Source: Rhizophagus irregularis (Eukaryota; Glomeromycota; Glomeromycetes; Glomerales; Glomeraceae). From it: a DNA stretch of 64,000 nt. The position numbers were made by a program, and so were the translations under genes. The notes below the pieces were generated by a model. That model was not told where the DNA came from. It searched no databases and saw only the letters and a list, made by a program, of their open reading frames with translations. Positions 49,346-60,520 of this stretch are shown piece by piece. Location: NCBI RefSeq assembly GCF_026210795.1, contig NC_089443.1:3100001-3164000 (forward strand), in the 5' to 3' direction. The first letter of the stretch is position 1. Each line of letters begins with the position of its first letter.

Positions 49346-49878
49346 TACAAGTAATGAGAACGAAAAATAAATTCTTTGGAAAATAGAGATTATTTAAAGC
49401 ACTGAACTGAAAGGAATGATTTCTAGGATAGCAAGTGATTTGAACTAAGCCAAAGTTAGAAACAAGATAGTTTCAGTATCTTCAGGCGGTATGGATGAAG
49501 ACAATTCATGTATTAGCCCTTGTTCTACAATTTGATTTTTATCAAACTCACTCTACATTGATTATTTCAGTTCTGTCTCAACTGATCTCCGAGGAAGAAG
49601 CAAAGTAGAAATCAAAGAATAGGAATCATGTATGGAAAAGGAACATCTTAAAAAGAAAGAGGCAACTGAGTAGATGATTCATACTGAAGCTTCTCTTCTC
49701 CTATTTCATCACTGATGCTTTTTTTTATGCGCCTGGTATATGGAGTCAGATATATCTACAGCTGATATCTCTGGTGTTACTACGATCTTCAGGTAACACC
49801 GGAAATGGTATTCTTAGATACAGAATCACAATCACATGATTTAACAATTCTGATAAATTATAACTATTTACACGCAGA
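49346..49878. other. Intergenic DNA without recognisable gene
   Basis: Moderately AT-rich sequence with no ORF above 60 codons. It may include TE remnants, but none can be named. Confidence 0.4.
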
Positions 49879-49897
49879 TGCTTCTTTTATACAGATA

Positions 49898-51829
49898 GAA
49901 AAACTCTTTCCCGAATACATTTTTTACGAAAATTTCTGCGTAATAATTTTTTTTAAAAAATAATCCTCTTTATTAAATTTTATTACATAAATATAAAAAT
50001 GTCTATGGATAAGAGCCGAACACCAAACGAAGCAGCTTTAGACTTTGTTTCCAAGTTTAACGAAATTTATTTTCAGTCTTTTACACACCACTTAAGTTCT
50101 TTTGTACAGGACAGTTTCCTCAAGGACTTATTTGAAAAGAACCCCTCAGTTCCTAAGGATAAAGCCCGGATACTGATAGAAAGGTTTGGAGAAACAGCCA
50201 ACCCTGCGAACTTCACTTCACAAGCTCAGGCTACGAACATACAACCCACCACCCTTTTGCTAATATTTTCTATAGCGCTATATGCTGCGTCCAGGTCTTG
50301 GGATAATTTTTCTGCCCAATTCTATTGCAATTTTGGTGATACGGGTGATGATGATGATGACAATGATGATGAATCTCAAAATACTGAAGATTATCTGATG
50401 GATGAGTCACCTTTGCCAATGCTTGCTGAAGATGATCTTATACGTCAAGGATTTCAAAATCCACCAAATCCAGTACCTATCAAGCTTCCATCAATGCCCG
50501 ATATAGTAACGCCCCTGTTGATCAAACTGTAATACCCGAAAATTCCCAGAAGAAAGATAAACAAAAGGCGCGTATTACAGATGATAAACAAGTCGCGAAC
50601 CAATCAACAAAGGCAATACCTGATGTGAAAACATCAGCCAAAAATTTCCATAAGGGGAAGAAATCATCCGAACCGGAGGCTACACAGATACTGACAGGAT
50701 ACGAAGCTGTCAGAGAGGAGCTAGAGCGAATCCGAGACATTATAGTTTACGATATCCCGTATACCTGGGACCTGCAGAAAATACTAGCAGAGTTAAAACT
50801 TTGGGGGAACGCTATTAAATGTTCCGTTAAACGGCAACATAAGTATCAGACTCTTTGAGTCAAGATAGCACTTTCCTCCTTTGCCCTTCCCCAGTTTAAT
50901 AAATATTGGACGACAGACCTGGGAGGTATACCCGTTAGATGGTTCCTGCAAGTTGGACTTTACGAGAAAGAAAACAACGTGAAAAGTTTCAAGCCGTTAT
51001 TCATGACATTCCGGAGGATATGACGATGGCTACCTTGTGGACGGACCGTAAACCATGTGAATTTTTAATGAAGTGCGGTGCTAGCTCATTTAAAATTATA
51101 CAAACAAGCAATGGAAGGAGGAAACTTGTAGCCTATTTCGAGAATTGGGAGACCACACTAAGGGCCTTAGATACGCCACAGTATTTCGTACCAGATGGTA
51201 AGGAGTTGAAATGGTGTCGACACTCCATTCCTACCTTGAAGAAAGCACAAACAAAACCAAAGGCTAAAAATACACCGAATACGAAAAAGTCAGGTAAGTC
51301 TGACAAAAATTTGGAAAGTAATCAGCCTAAGAAGAAGGATAAACCTACATCCTCGAAGAAAGTCCCTAAAAATAATAACCAGGAGGAGAAACACCCGAAA
51401 ACTCAGAAGAAGGCAAAGAAGTCCTCAAAGAAAAAGGGTGGTAATAAAGATAACAAGGCGGTTTTAGCAGAAATTTTAACTTTATTACAGAAACTAGTTT
51501 AGCCTACGCTTTAATTAGCGGTTTTACGAATTTCAGAATTGTATTATTTTTTAGGATAGAATAGGTTTATGTGTTTGCACCACAATTTCTTGGAAAGGGG
51601 ACTTGTCCTCTCCACTTTTTTTTTTATTTTATTTTTCCCAGTGTGTTTGCCTGGACCTTTATCAGACGTGGTAGTGGTACAGGTCTTTTTTTTTTCAAGA
51701 AGTAAGGGTTGGCTTCTGGCTCCTCTGGAAATCGATGGTAGGATAAATTTGGGTTGTATTACTTCGGAATCATACCCTTTGTTGTATCCCCTGCCGGCTT
51801 CACATAAAATAAATAAATAAATAAATAAA
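49898..51829 (+). mobile_element. RRM-protein retroelement, copy A, with 19-bp target duplication
   Basis: TGCTTCTTTTATACAGATA (49879-49897) is repeated with one mismatch at 51830-51848. The element begins near AACTCTTTCCCGAATACAT and ends in a (TAAA)n tail. The body encodes one ORF1-like protein in broken frames, and I see no reverse transcriptase. Tail and target duplication show target-primed insertion by an enzyme supplied in trans, so it is probably a non-autonomous LINE derivative. Confidence 0.85.
49999..51502 (+). pseudogene. ORF1-like RRM protein of retroelement copy A
   Basis: ATG 49999 starts MSMDKSRTPNEAALDFVSKF. The first segment (about 135 residues, helical, FVQDSFLKDLFEKNP and ATNIQPTTLLLIFSIAL) ends in an acidic linker (GDTGDDDDDNDDE). 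A frameshift at about 50515 cuts it (TAA at 50530). In the next frame DIIVYDIPYTWDLQKILAEL and IKCSVKRQHKYQTL form an RRM-like unit, then a TGA at about 50857. After a further slip at 50943 a second RRM-like unit follows (VIHDIPEDMTMATLWTDRK, FKIIQTSNGRRKLVAYFENW). The Lys-rich tail (KKKDKPTSSKKVPKNNN) ends EILTLLQKLV. LINE ORF1 proteins with RRM folds bind their own RNA. Three lesions inactivate this copy. Confidence 0.78.
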
Positions 51830-51848
51830 TGCTTTTTTTATACAGATA

Positions 51849-52235
51849 TTTAACATCAAATAGTTAGACATATTGTAGCAATATAAGTCACATCTACATT
51901 AAATCAATAATAAATTGTAATCTTTATTATTATAAAGGATCTTTTATGTGATATGTTTATATTTATGAAAAAAATGGAGTTTTAAAGAGCTAGCAATGTT
52001 TTTTCCGCTTTGGGAAGGCATTTCTAGCCCTTCCGTAATAACATATAACTCCTTAATTTTTTCTTTAATAATTGTACTACTAAATTTTCCAGTGAATTTT
52101 CTGGTAACTTTATAAAATTGATAGCTGAAACGTAGCAGCTTAAGATTCTCTTTAAAACAACCTCACGTGATATGAAGTTGTTTACTTTGTTGATAGGATT
52201 TGAACTTTCTGTATATTCACTTTAATAGAAAAAAT
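51849..52235. repeat. Duplicated segment, copy 1 (partner at 55205-55595)
   Basis: From TTGTAATCTTTATTAT to AACTTTCTGTATATTCACTTTAATAGAAAAA this segment matches 55205-55595. Shared phrases include GGAGTTTTAAAGAGCTAGCA, CTTAAGATTCTCTTTAAAAC and CTCACGTGATATGAAGTTG. The downstream copy has a 63-codon frame (55399-55590), but this copy does not keep it. It could be an old gene fragment or an unclassified TE end. Confidence 0.65.
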
Positions 52236-52640
52236 TAAGTAGGTTATAAAATATGGTAATAAATAAACAACATAACGACAATGAATGTACATTTCTCACA
52301 TGCAGAAATGTATAATTAGATCTTTTAATTTGTAGATCAAATAAGTTATTTTTTTTTTCATGCTAAAAGTGGCTGTATTGTTACTATATCTGGCATATTG
52401 GCAGGTAACCATCATGTATATTGTTTATATTAGGTAGCATTGCAGAGTGTAAAAAATTTTCTCGTACATTACATTTTCTCAAAAAAAATATGTATTTATA
52501 TATAGAGGGCCTTTTTTTTCACTTGGTTTCATCTTATACAATAACACTTTATTACTACGTAATTTTATAAACCATCATTACTTCATTACCATATAAATCA
52601 TTGCTTTGCACATATTTTTTTTTGATGTAATTTTATTATT
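52236..52640. other. AT-rich intergenic DNA without recognisable gene
   Basis: No ORF, repeat or RNA gene can be supported here. Confidence 0.5.
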
Positions 52641-52801
52641 TTTCATTTTTTGTTTCCTATTATAATAACGAGTGTCAGTAAAAGACTTCTGGCATACCAA
52701 CTTCCGTACTGATAAAAAGGAGTCCATCCACAGCTTCTGGTATACCAGTTAACGAGTATCATCGGCCTGCTTAGTTTCATTTGAAAAAAAAATTTTTTAT
52801 A

Positions 52802-53333
52802 ATGACGAATAACAAAAGTAACAATAATGATAGAGATTCTGATGTCAAAAATTTTGAGCTCATAAACGTCAATAGAGCTGGAATATCGTATGGAGAACTG
52901 AAACAACTTCACAACATTTCAATGTTGGCTTTAAGCAATGTGAACTTGGGAGATTTTAAACTTAAAACTATTTTAAGTTTAACGCTGATATGTGACAACA
53001 ATTATACCCTACCTCCCGCTGTCAACACCTTCTTCATCGTTATCACTAAGAATATTATATTCTTCAAAAGATGTGTTAATATCTATGACGAACAACAACT
53101 GGTTAATTCCTTATAACCAGTATAAAGAGGCCTGTAAAATTTGTAAGTATTTTGGCCATTCTGTAAAAAGTTGCCCCAATTTAAAATTGCAGTTTCGATG
53201 GGGTAATTATTGTATATGCTGCTGGAAAGCTGAGCATAACAGTGGTGAATGTAAAAATGAACTGGAGGTCATGCTGTTCAATGAAGAGTTTCGTTCTCCA
53301 GAAGAAATTGTAAATTTTTTGATTTATAAATAG
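52802..53333 (+). CDS. Small protein with two CCHC zinc knuckles, frame change inside
   Basis: ATG 52802 (MTNNKSNNNDRDSDVKNFEL) opens a frame with ISYGELKQLHNISMLALSNV that ends at a TAA (53116). The overlapping frame from about 52990 to 53333 carries ACKICKYFGHSVKSCP and YCICCWKAEHNSGEC, two perfect C-x2-C-x4-H-x4-C knuckles. It ends FRSPEEIVNFLIYK. Either an unrecognised intron or a one-base indel joins the parts. Such knuckles bind single-stranded nucleic acid and are common in Gag/ORF1-type proteins, so a TE origin is likely. The protein is otherwise unknown to me. Confidence 0.5.
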
Positions 53334-53516
53334 TTTATTTTTTTTAAAAAAAAATTTTGAAATTTTTTTTTTTCTTACGAAATTTACCATGAGTTGCTGG
53401 TAGCAATGGCAAATTTCAAAAGTTTATCTAGGCCGTGATGGCATGGTGAACTTTTTTTTTTATACTTTTATTGTATGAAATATTTTTCAATTTTTACAAC
53501 CTAATAAAGAGTTAAC

Positions 53517-53935
53517 GGACATTTTTTGAATATTATCTTGAATGCCAGCAGAAAATATAAAAAAAAATTGTTCAATATGGAAGTCAGTAATTTGATGGCT
53601 GTTTAAAAATCTAAGGTTTCTGTTAAGATTGTTTGTTTCTTTACTATAAAAATGCTGATCAACAACTTTTAGTTCAGTAAAATTATTAATTTGTATAATA
53701 AATTCCTTTTATTCAGCAATAAATTTTTGACATTTAATTTTAATTTATAAATATCCAGCATGTTCAAAGCACGCCTTAGCAAAAATTTTGCCAATTGTCA
53801 TACAACTGAAATTTAACATGTCTACTGGATTTTCTACAGATTCTACCCAATCACGATGTTGTCGTAAAAAATTTTTAATATAAAAAATGCTTGCTCGATC
53901 TGTAAGCAATAAATTTTTAAATAATGGAAGATTAA
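53517..53935 (-). pseudogene. Unidentified protein fragment
   Basis: The minus strand reads LFKNLLLTDRASIFYIKNFL, RQHRDWVESVENPVDMLNFS, CMTIGKIFAKACFEHAGYL and, after breaks, FTELKVVDQHFYSKETNNLN, RNLRFLNSHQITDFHIEQF. Composition is clearly protein-like and better than background, but stops interrupt it and no start is visible. I do not recognise the family. It may be part of a TE-borne or expanded AMF gene. Confidence 0.45.
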
Positions 53936-54050
53936 ATTCTTACGGGATTATAATTGGGAGAATAAGATGGCAATAACTCAAGTCATATTTCTTTCTCCCC
54001 GCTAATGCTGACTTTTATGTATAAATACATTATCTAAGATTAAAACGCTA

Positions 54051-55011
54051 TATGGTCCGGTCACTCCAGTGCAAAAATGTTGATACATGAATATCATTAC
54101 CTAAATTGGTAGTATTACACAAAAATCGTCAATCAAGTCATATGAGCATAACAATTATATAATAGGTAAGAAACGTTCCCACCTTCAACTTCATCAACAA
54201 AAACACACCTTTTTTACTCCATGGATAACACAGAACACGACTAAATCCTTTTAACTAGTAACGAAAAAAAAATGATTATTCACGCCCACCAATAATTTTT
54301 AGATATTTGACAATGCCAGAGACAACATCAAGACTTATCACTACGCAAGGAGGTTGCTACAGTTCTTGTTATTAGGGAGGCAACAATTGCGCGCATGGTT
54401 GCTGAATATAATAAAAATGAGATCTTATCACAAAAAAACCATGGCCAACCAAAAAAAGAGCTTAAACTGCGATGTTGTTGAGCTTATACGTGGCCTTGTT
54501 ATTTCTGCAAATATTTCCGATGCCCACTTTCAACACATGTATTATGACAAAAACTTGAAGAAAATGGCCATATATTTCACAATGGACATTAGTACTTCGT
54601 ATACTCCACCTTACCATTGTGAACTACAACCGATCAAGAGAGTTTAGTCTATTGTAAAAGGTGTAGTTGCTAGAGCCAGTCCTCATCCTAATCTTCTCGC
54701 TATTAGAGACAAATTATTGTATGCTTTTAAGAAAAAAGTTACCATTAAAGTTACAATTGGGTTTTGGAAAATGTGTCTTAATAAGGCGAAAAAATATAAA
54801 TATTTATGTGATGATGAAGATTCCGAAGTTGAAGAATTTGATGAATAATAAAAAATTTTATTTAAATTGAAAACTTTAATGAATTTACATTTAAATATGT
54901 CTTAAAACTGAAGTTATAAATAAAATAATTTAAAAAATTTACTTTAATTTTAAGAAAAAATTTTTTTATTAATAGCATATTGGTGTATCAACTTTTTTGC
55001 ACCGGACCATA
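54051..55011 (+). mobile_element. mariner/Tc1-type element remnant
   Basis: The left end TATGGTCCGGT, then TGCAAAAATGTTGATACA, is matched in inverted form at the right by TGTATCAACTTTTTTGCACC, then GGACCATA. The left copy has an 8-bp insertion (CACTCCAG) in the terminus. TA stands at both ends. It encloses parts of a transposase and is internally deleted (961 bp). Confidence 0.8.
54330..54848 (+). pseudogene. Tc1-type transposase, internally deleted
   Basis: An N-terminal part reads REATIARMVAEYNKNEILSQ, then KNHGQPKK, which fits the helix-turn-helix linker. The C-terminal part reads TPPYHCELQPIKRV, a TAG, then SIVKGVVARASPHPNLLAI, RDKLLYAFKKKVT and KYLCDDEDSEVEEFDE before TAA. The usual catalytic Glu of the 'QPIE' motif is Lys, and most of the DDE core between the parts is missing. 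Confidence 0.75.
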
Positions 55012-55204
55012 CTAGTTATTTAACTAAATAAAATATTAAATAAAAATATTTATTATAGTCTATGTGGTTTTATATTTCACTTCAAAAAATGGTAAACAAG
55101 TTGGAAAGAAAAAGAGATGGTTAACGCAGTACAAATAAAAATCAATAAAATCTACGTACAACGCGAAATCAGGTCACATGAATTATTAGCAGAGTGGTGG
55201 TGCT
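55012..55204. other. AT-rich spacer
   Basis: Nothing supported beyond plain AT-rich sequence. Confidence 0.4.
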
Positions 55205-55595
55205 ATGATATATTGTAATCTTTATTATCATAAAGGAATAAAAAACATATCAATGTTATTACGGTCTTTTATGTGATATGTACTGTATTTATGAAAAAAG
55301 ATGGAGTTTTAAAGAGCTAGCAATGTTTCTTTCGCTACGGAAAGGAATTTCTAGATCTTCTGTAATAACATCTAACTCCTTAACCTTTTCTTTGATATTT
55401 GCGCTTTCAGACTATTTTGAAGCATTTTCTGGAGAATTCTATTAATTTATCTAGTGAAGTTTCTGATAATTTTGTAAAATTGATGGCTGAAACGTATCAG
55501 CTTAAGATTCTCTTTAAAACTACCTCACGTGATATGAAGTTGTTTACTTCCTCATCGGTAGGATCTGAACTTTCTGTATATTCACTTTAATAGAA
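55205..55595. repeat. Duplicated segment, copy 2 (partner at 51849-52235)
   Basis: It is homologous to 51849-52235 with scattered substitutions and a 30-bp difference near its start. Within it, INLSSEVSDNFVKLMAETYQ, then LKILFKTTSRDMKLF, is open and looks protein-like, so the pair may derive from a gene exon. Confidence 0.65.
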
Positions 55596-56106
55596 AAAAA
55601 ATTTAAATCATTAAATCATTGTAATAAAATAACAATATAACGATATGAATGTATCGATCATTTTTCTACAATTTGTCAAAATTCTTTTACTAATGTTGAA
55701 AGTACATTTTTCAATTGATATCGATAGTCAGAAAATGATTTATGATATCATTTGTTAATTGACTTCACCACGCTTTGATAAGCATCATACCCTAAAATTT
55801 TTTGTGTTATTTTATTAAACGCATGATCAGGCGGATTTCTAGTTTGCAAAAAAGGCATTTCATTTCTTCGTCAATAAGATGATAATTATCCTAAACAGTA
55901 ATAATATCAATAATACATAATACATCAGTAATTCTGTGTAATAACGATTGTTCTTAATTGGTAAGAATGTAACAACCAAAATAAGAAATGGACTTTATGT
56001 TGTCAGATGATGACGAAGTCAAGGTTGTTAGTAGCAAATTTGTTGATGGCTGCTTCGTCGAGACATCAAGCATTTTGTTTGCCAGATGTAGTACACTTGG
56101 ATGTAG

Positions 56107-56140
56107 GACCAACCAATTGCAAATTTGCAATTGATTGGTC
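56107..56140. other. 34-bp near-perfect palindrome
   Basis: GACCAACCAATTGCAAA is followed directly by its reverse complement with one mismatch. It lies in the likely 3' untranslated region of the minus-strand gene that ends at 56215, so it could form a terminator-like RNA hairpin. Confidence 0.6.
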
Positions 56141-56214
56141 ATTGCGCCAAATTGAACCAGAATTTCTTCTTCGCTTTCTAGAAGTAATATTAAATGAGAA
56201 TAAAATTATATTCA

Positions 56215-56793
56215 TTAATTATGTTCAGATTTTATGTTTTTATCACTTTCATCATTTTCATTTTTTTCTTGTTCTTTATCTTTCTCCCTCCTATTCCTCT
56301 CTCTTCTCTCTTTCTCTCTTCTTTCTTTTTCTCTTCTCTCTTTATCTCTCCTTTCCATCTCTTTCTTCTCATTTTCTCTTCTTTCTTTTTCAATATTTCT
56401 TTCTTCTTGCTCTGGAAGCATATCTTCATTATAATGAAGTAAATTTATTTTTAAATAAATTTGCAGAAATATCGTTTCAATTGAATAATAAAACAATTAT
56501 TATAAGGTATTTACCCAAAATAATTCTTTCAATATCATCATCTTGTCTATTATTACCTTCTCCAATATCTACATCTTGTTCACTTCCTTCCTCTCTCCTT
56601 TCATCTCTTTCCTTATTATAATCACGTGAAGAGTTGGCAACATATGTACGAATAGTTTTTGTAGTCTTTGCAGCCTTTGTTGCCTTGTCTTTAGGTATTA
56701 TTATAATAGTATTAGGCGCAATTACTATATAAAATTTTAAATCAAAAATATAATATTATTACCTTTTCCTGTTACTCCTCTGCGTTTAGTCAT
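56215..56793 (-). CDS. Three-exon gene, highly charged coiled-coil protein
   Basis: Exons 56793-56763, 56724-56515 and 56423-56215 join in phase to 149 residues starting MTKRRGVTGKVIAPNTIIII. Introns are GT-AG, 38 and 90-91 nt. The middle reads YVANSSRDYNKERDERREEG and GEGNNRQDDDIERIIL. The C-terminal exon is almost all E/R/K (ERRENEKKEMERRDKERREK) and predicts a long single helix or coiled coil, ending KNIKSEHN. The second acceptor has a weak pyrimidine tract. Retention of intron 2 would give another open frame with the same tail. The function is unknown. Consistent phases support a real gene, though the tail is low complexity. Confidence 0.5.
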
Positions 56794-56929
56794 GATAAAC
56801 AAACAAAATGGTACTTATTAGTATTATGCTAGTAGTAACATAATGAAATAGGTGATTCCTGACGAAACGAATACAGCATCATCTTTATTTATTTATAGAG
56901 ATTTCTTCTAATATTAAGAAAAAATTACA

Positions 56930-57110
56930 TTGTGACCACAGCACATAAAAGGAAATTGGTTAGCATTTTCGAAAAAAACGTTCATGATTACATTAAATCT
57001 TGGATAGTTGATTGGAAGAATTTGTCAATGGTTACATCGATTCTTTATGATAAAAATTTTGGGAAAATTTGACGTCTTAACGGTTACATGTAAAAGAAAT
57101 TATATATGAG
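56930..57110. repeat. Satellite-like repeat, block 2a
   Basis: CACAGCACATAAAAGGAAAT, TGATTACATTAAATCTTGGA and GGTTACATGTAAAAGAAATT match the units at 45.2-46.1 kb. Confidence 0.6.
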
Positions 57111-57194
57111 TATCGTACTTTACTAAAAATGGCCGATTTTTTGAAATATTTTTATAGACCTAAATACAATGGCTTTTAAAACAATTGTGCAATT

Positions 57195-57626
57195 ACAGTC
57201 AGACCCCCATACAGTCACACCCTATACAGTCACACCTCTTTATAAGAACTCGATTTTGAGAAATGGTTTTAAATACTATCAAATTACCCCTCTATAATCA
57301 CCCAAACGGATATATCATTTCTATTAGTGATTAGACCTCTATTAATCACATCATAATTTCGGCCAAAAAGCAATTTCGCCCAGAATTACAAAACATATAA
57401 TTTTTCTTTCCTTTTTAGGAATTAATGTTACACGACATTCCAAGGCAAAAAAAATTTTGTGGAACGGCTATCACCAAAAAAGGAAATATCTGTAGTGATC
57501 ACATAATTTTATAAATTATAATTTACTAATTTCGGCCAAAATTAAGATATAGTACTGCATATGCATGACTACCTCAATACACTGATTTTATGGGAACCAA
57601 TTAGGTGACTATATGGGGTCTGACTG
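57195..57626. mobile_element. TA-target MITE, family 2 (432 bp)
   Basis: It begins CAGTCAGACCCCCATA and ends TATGGGGTCTGACTG, with TA on both sides (57193-57194 and 57627-57628). Inside is a TTTCCTTTTTAGGAA/AAAAAAGGAAATAT motif like those at 6.4 and 60.8 kb. The ends share CAGTC and GTGACTATA with MITE family 1, so both were probably moved by related pogo-type transposases. It is non-coding. Confidence 0.85.
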
Positions 57627-57899
57627 TATTTTGTAAAATTTTTAAAATATATAAAGATATATTTAAGGTATTTTTGAGATTAAAATATTAAAATAATATC
57701 AAAGGTAATTATATTATAATAATAAAATAATAACAAAAACATTAAAAAATTATTGTGATATTATTTTGAGTTATTTTTATAGACCTAGATATAATATAAT
57801 TACAAAATAATAGCAAAAATATAATAAAAACATTTTGATGTATTAAATGTATTTTTGTAGTATTTTAAAATTATTACAAAATCATTTCCATTTTTAGTA

Positions 57900-59190
57900 A
57901 AGTAACTGTAGAACATAAACGGAAATTGGGCCAACAAAATTTTCAAATTATTGGAATAATTGATCAGAAAATCCTTAATGGGTATATTAGCTCTTTGTCT
58001 GCAGAACATTAATGGTAATTTCGAGCAATATTAATGGTTACAAGTAAATATAAATATCGTGATCACAGGACATAAATGGATTTTTGGGATAATTGATCAG
58101 GAGAAAAAATTTGTTAATGGTTACATAATCAGGGTTGAAGAATTATACTGTACGTACTATATTATGCTACTCTAATACTTAAATAGTAGAGTACATTTTT
58201 TTCACATGTTTAATATATTATATATTTATTTTAATAATTAGGATTGTTCTTTTAATCTAATCTTAATTGAAAAAATATTATATTAAATATTTAACAGTGC
58301 AATATTAATGCAATGTTTACAGTACATTGATGAAATTTTGGGGCAATAGAAAAATTGCGATCGCAGGACATAAAAGGAAATTTAGATTCAGATTTTGGGA
58401 TAATAAAAATTATTAATGTTTACACATTGATTTTTTATCTGCAGCGCATTGATAGAATTCAGGTAATCTGAAAAATTTGATATGAATATCGTGATCGCAG
58501 GACATAAACAGAAATTTAGATCAAAAAATTGATCAGAAAAAAATTTGTCAACAGTTCTGTTGATTCTTTATCTGCAAAAGATCTTTATCTTGGTTACATT
58601 GATTTTTTATCTGCAGCGCATTGATAGAATTCAGGGTAATCTGAAAATTTTGACATGAATATCGTGATTGCAGAACATAAGCAGATTTTCAGGACAATTG
58701 ATCAGGAGAAAAATTTTGTTAATGGTTACATAATCAGGTTGAAGAATTATACTGTATGTACTATATTATACTGTCCTAATACTTAAATAGAATACATTTT
58801 TTCATAAGTTTAATATATATTTATTTTAATAATTAGGATTGACAATGTATACAGTATACAATGCATTGATGAAATTTTGGATAATGGAAAATTGCGGTTA
58901 CATGTAAAGTGATCGCAGGACATAAACAGAAATTTAAATCAAAAAATTGATCAGAAAAAATTTTGTTAACAGTTCTGTTGATTCTTTATCTGCAAAAGAT
59001 CTTTATCTGCAGCAAATTGGTGGAATCGGTAATGATCTGACATGAATATCGTGGTCACTATAAATAAATAGAAATTTAGATCAATAATTGATCGGAAAAA
59101 ATTGTTAATGGTTACATTGATTTTTATTTGCAACGCATTGACAGAATTTGTTACATTAATTCTCTATCTCGGAATTATGTAATGAAATTT
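57900..59190. repeat. Satellite-like repeat, block 2b
   Basis: Eight or more diverged units carry GATCGCAGGACATAAACAGA, then AATTTAGATCAAAAAATTGATCAG and TCTGCAGCGCATTGATAGAAT. Two longer stretches (about 58330-58650 and 58860-59180) repeat the same order of landmarks, so a higher-order duplication is visible. The units belong to the family at 45.2-46.1 kb. Confidence 0.75.
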
Positions 59191-60060
59191 AAAAAAACTT
59201 TTCAAGTTGTTGACCCAAATTTCCTTTTATGTAGTGCAGTCATGATATCACAGTCGTAATATTATAAAAAAAATTACTTTGTGCTTTTTTCCCAAAGAAT
59301 TCAGTTGATACTTTTTAAAGTTTGACTGTCCATATCTTATCAGTTACATATAAAAATACCACATCTCAGATCAGAGTTTTTAGATTTCTAATAAAAAAAG
59401 ATAGAAAGAAAATATCCTCTCCCAAACTTAGTAGAGAAGAAACAGGTATAAAAAAAAATACCTGATATATTAATTCATTAAATAACATATGATAATATTC
59501 ATATAATTTTTTTCATATATAGATAATATGATATTGATCTCGCTAGACAATTTAATAAAAAAACAAACCCGATTGAACAATCTTTGCCAGACTAACATTA
59601 AAAAAATGGCAACATCTGTCTCGTAATAACCAAGTAAAGACCATGGGAGACTGGGCTCAAATGGTGAAAAAAGTATGATCATTTGATTCTTTAATATTTT
59701 GTGATAATTTGAAATATTTAATACTCACCTTCTTTTCAATTTATTTCAATAAAAAAATAAATCTTATGTAATTTTATAATTGTATATATCCGTAAGGGCG
59801 GTAAGAATAAATAAAAATTAAAGATTCATACTTACGAATCTTTAGGTTTTCGTTCTTCAGAAGCCCACCCAAACCTATAAAAAAAAAGAAAGAATGGTTA
59901 GTAAACCATTTGTAATACATCAAAGTATATCAAAAAAAAAATATTTTTTCTTTCAAAATTGACCACCATATTAATTATACTCGATCATGATGTGGTAAGA
60001 TCAATGCAAAAATAAGGAATGAAAGAATTGATTTATAATAATAAAAAGAAAAAAAAAATT
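59191..60060. other. AT-rich DNA, upstream-like region shared with 48.9 kb
   Basis: Mostly AT-rich. TCATGATGTGGTAAGATCAA near 59985 is the inverse of sequence near 48880. The short frame at 59470-59682 is hydrophobic and unconvincing. Confidence 0.4.
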
Positions 60061-60111
60061 TTTTGACTCGAATTTTAACCTGTAGAATCATCATCAAAAC
60101 AAGTTTTAAAA

Positions 60112-60186
60112 ATGTCTTCTCAATATCGTAATAAACCTATACAAGAACAAGAAATTCGTAAAATATTTTTATGTAATCTTGAATAA
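60112..60186 (+). pseudogene. Truncated paralogue of the N-terminus at 48805
   Basis: ATG 60112 gives MSSQYRNKPIQEQEIRKIF, then LCNLE and TAA. The start MSSQ...EQ.IRK matches the beginning of the Q/P-rich pseudogene at 48805. Nothing of the later protein follows. Confidence 0.45.
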
Positions 60187-60235
60187 TATGGCAGCACATT
60201 ATACATATAAAAGTTGTAAAAAAAAAAAAGTTTAA

Positions 60236-60520
60236 TATTTGCAGTATTGCAGATGAGTTGCGATATCAAGTGACAATATCAAATCAATATCGCAAATATA
60301 TCATCCTTTTTTTTGAAATTACCAACATCATAATGATATCAAGGCTGTGCTGATTTGATATTCTTTTGAATAGATATCATCACGATATTTTCACGATAAA
60401 TTATGGTGATGAAATAACGATATCAAATCAACATTATAACAATATCATCACAGAAATTGATACCATTATGACATGAAATTTATATCGTACCCATATCAAT
60501 TCAACTATAGTTGCCGCCAA
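60236..60520. repeat. GATATC/ATCACGATA-rich hairpin repeat
   Basis: GATATCAAGTGACAATATCA, ATATCATCACGATATTTTCA and TATCAAATCAACATTATAAC alternate and could fold. It is related to the blocks at 35.6 and 41.7 kb. Confidence 0.55.

Noticed and set aside
56007-56621. 204-codon plus-strand frame rich in F, S and L
   Set aside because: It is the antisense of the E/R/K-rich exon of the minus-strand gene.
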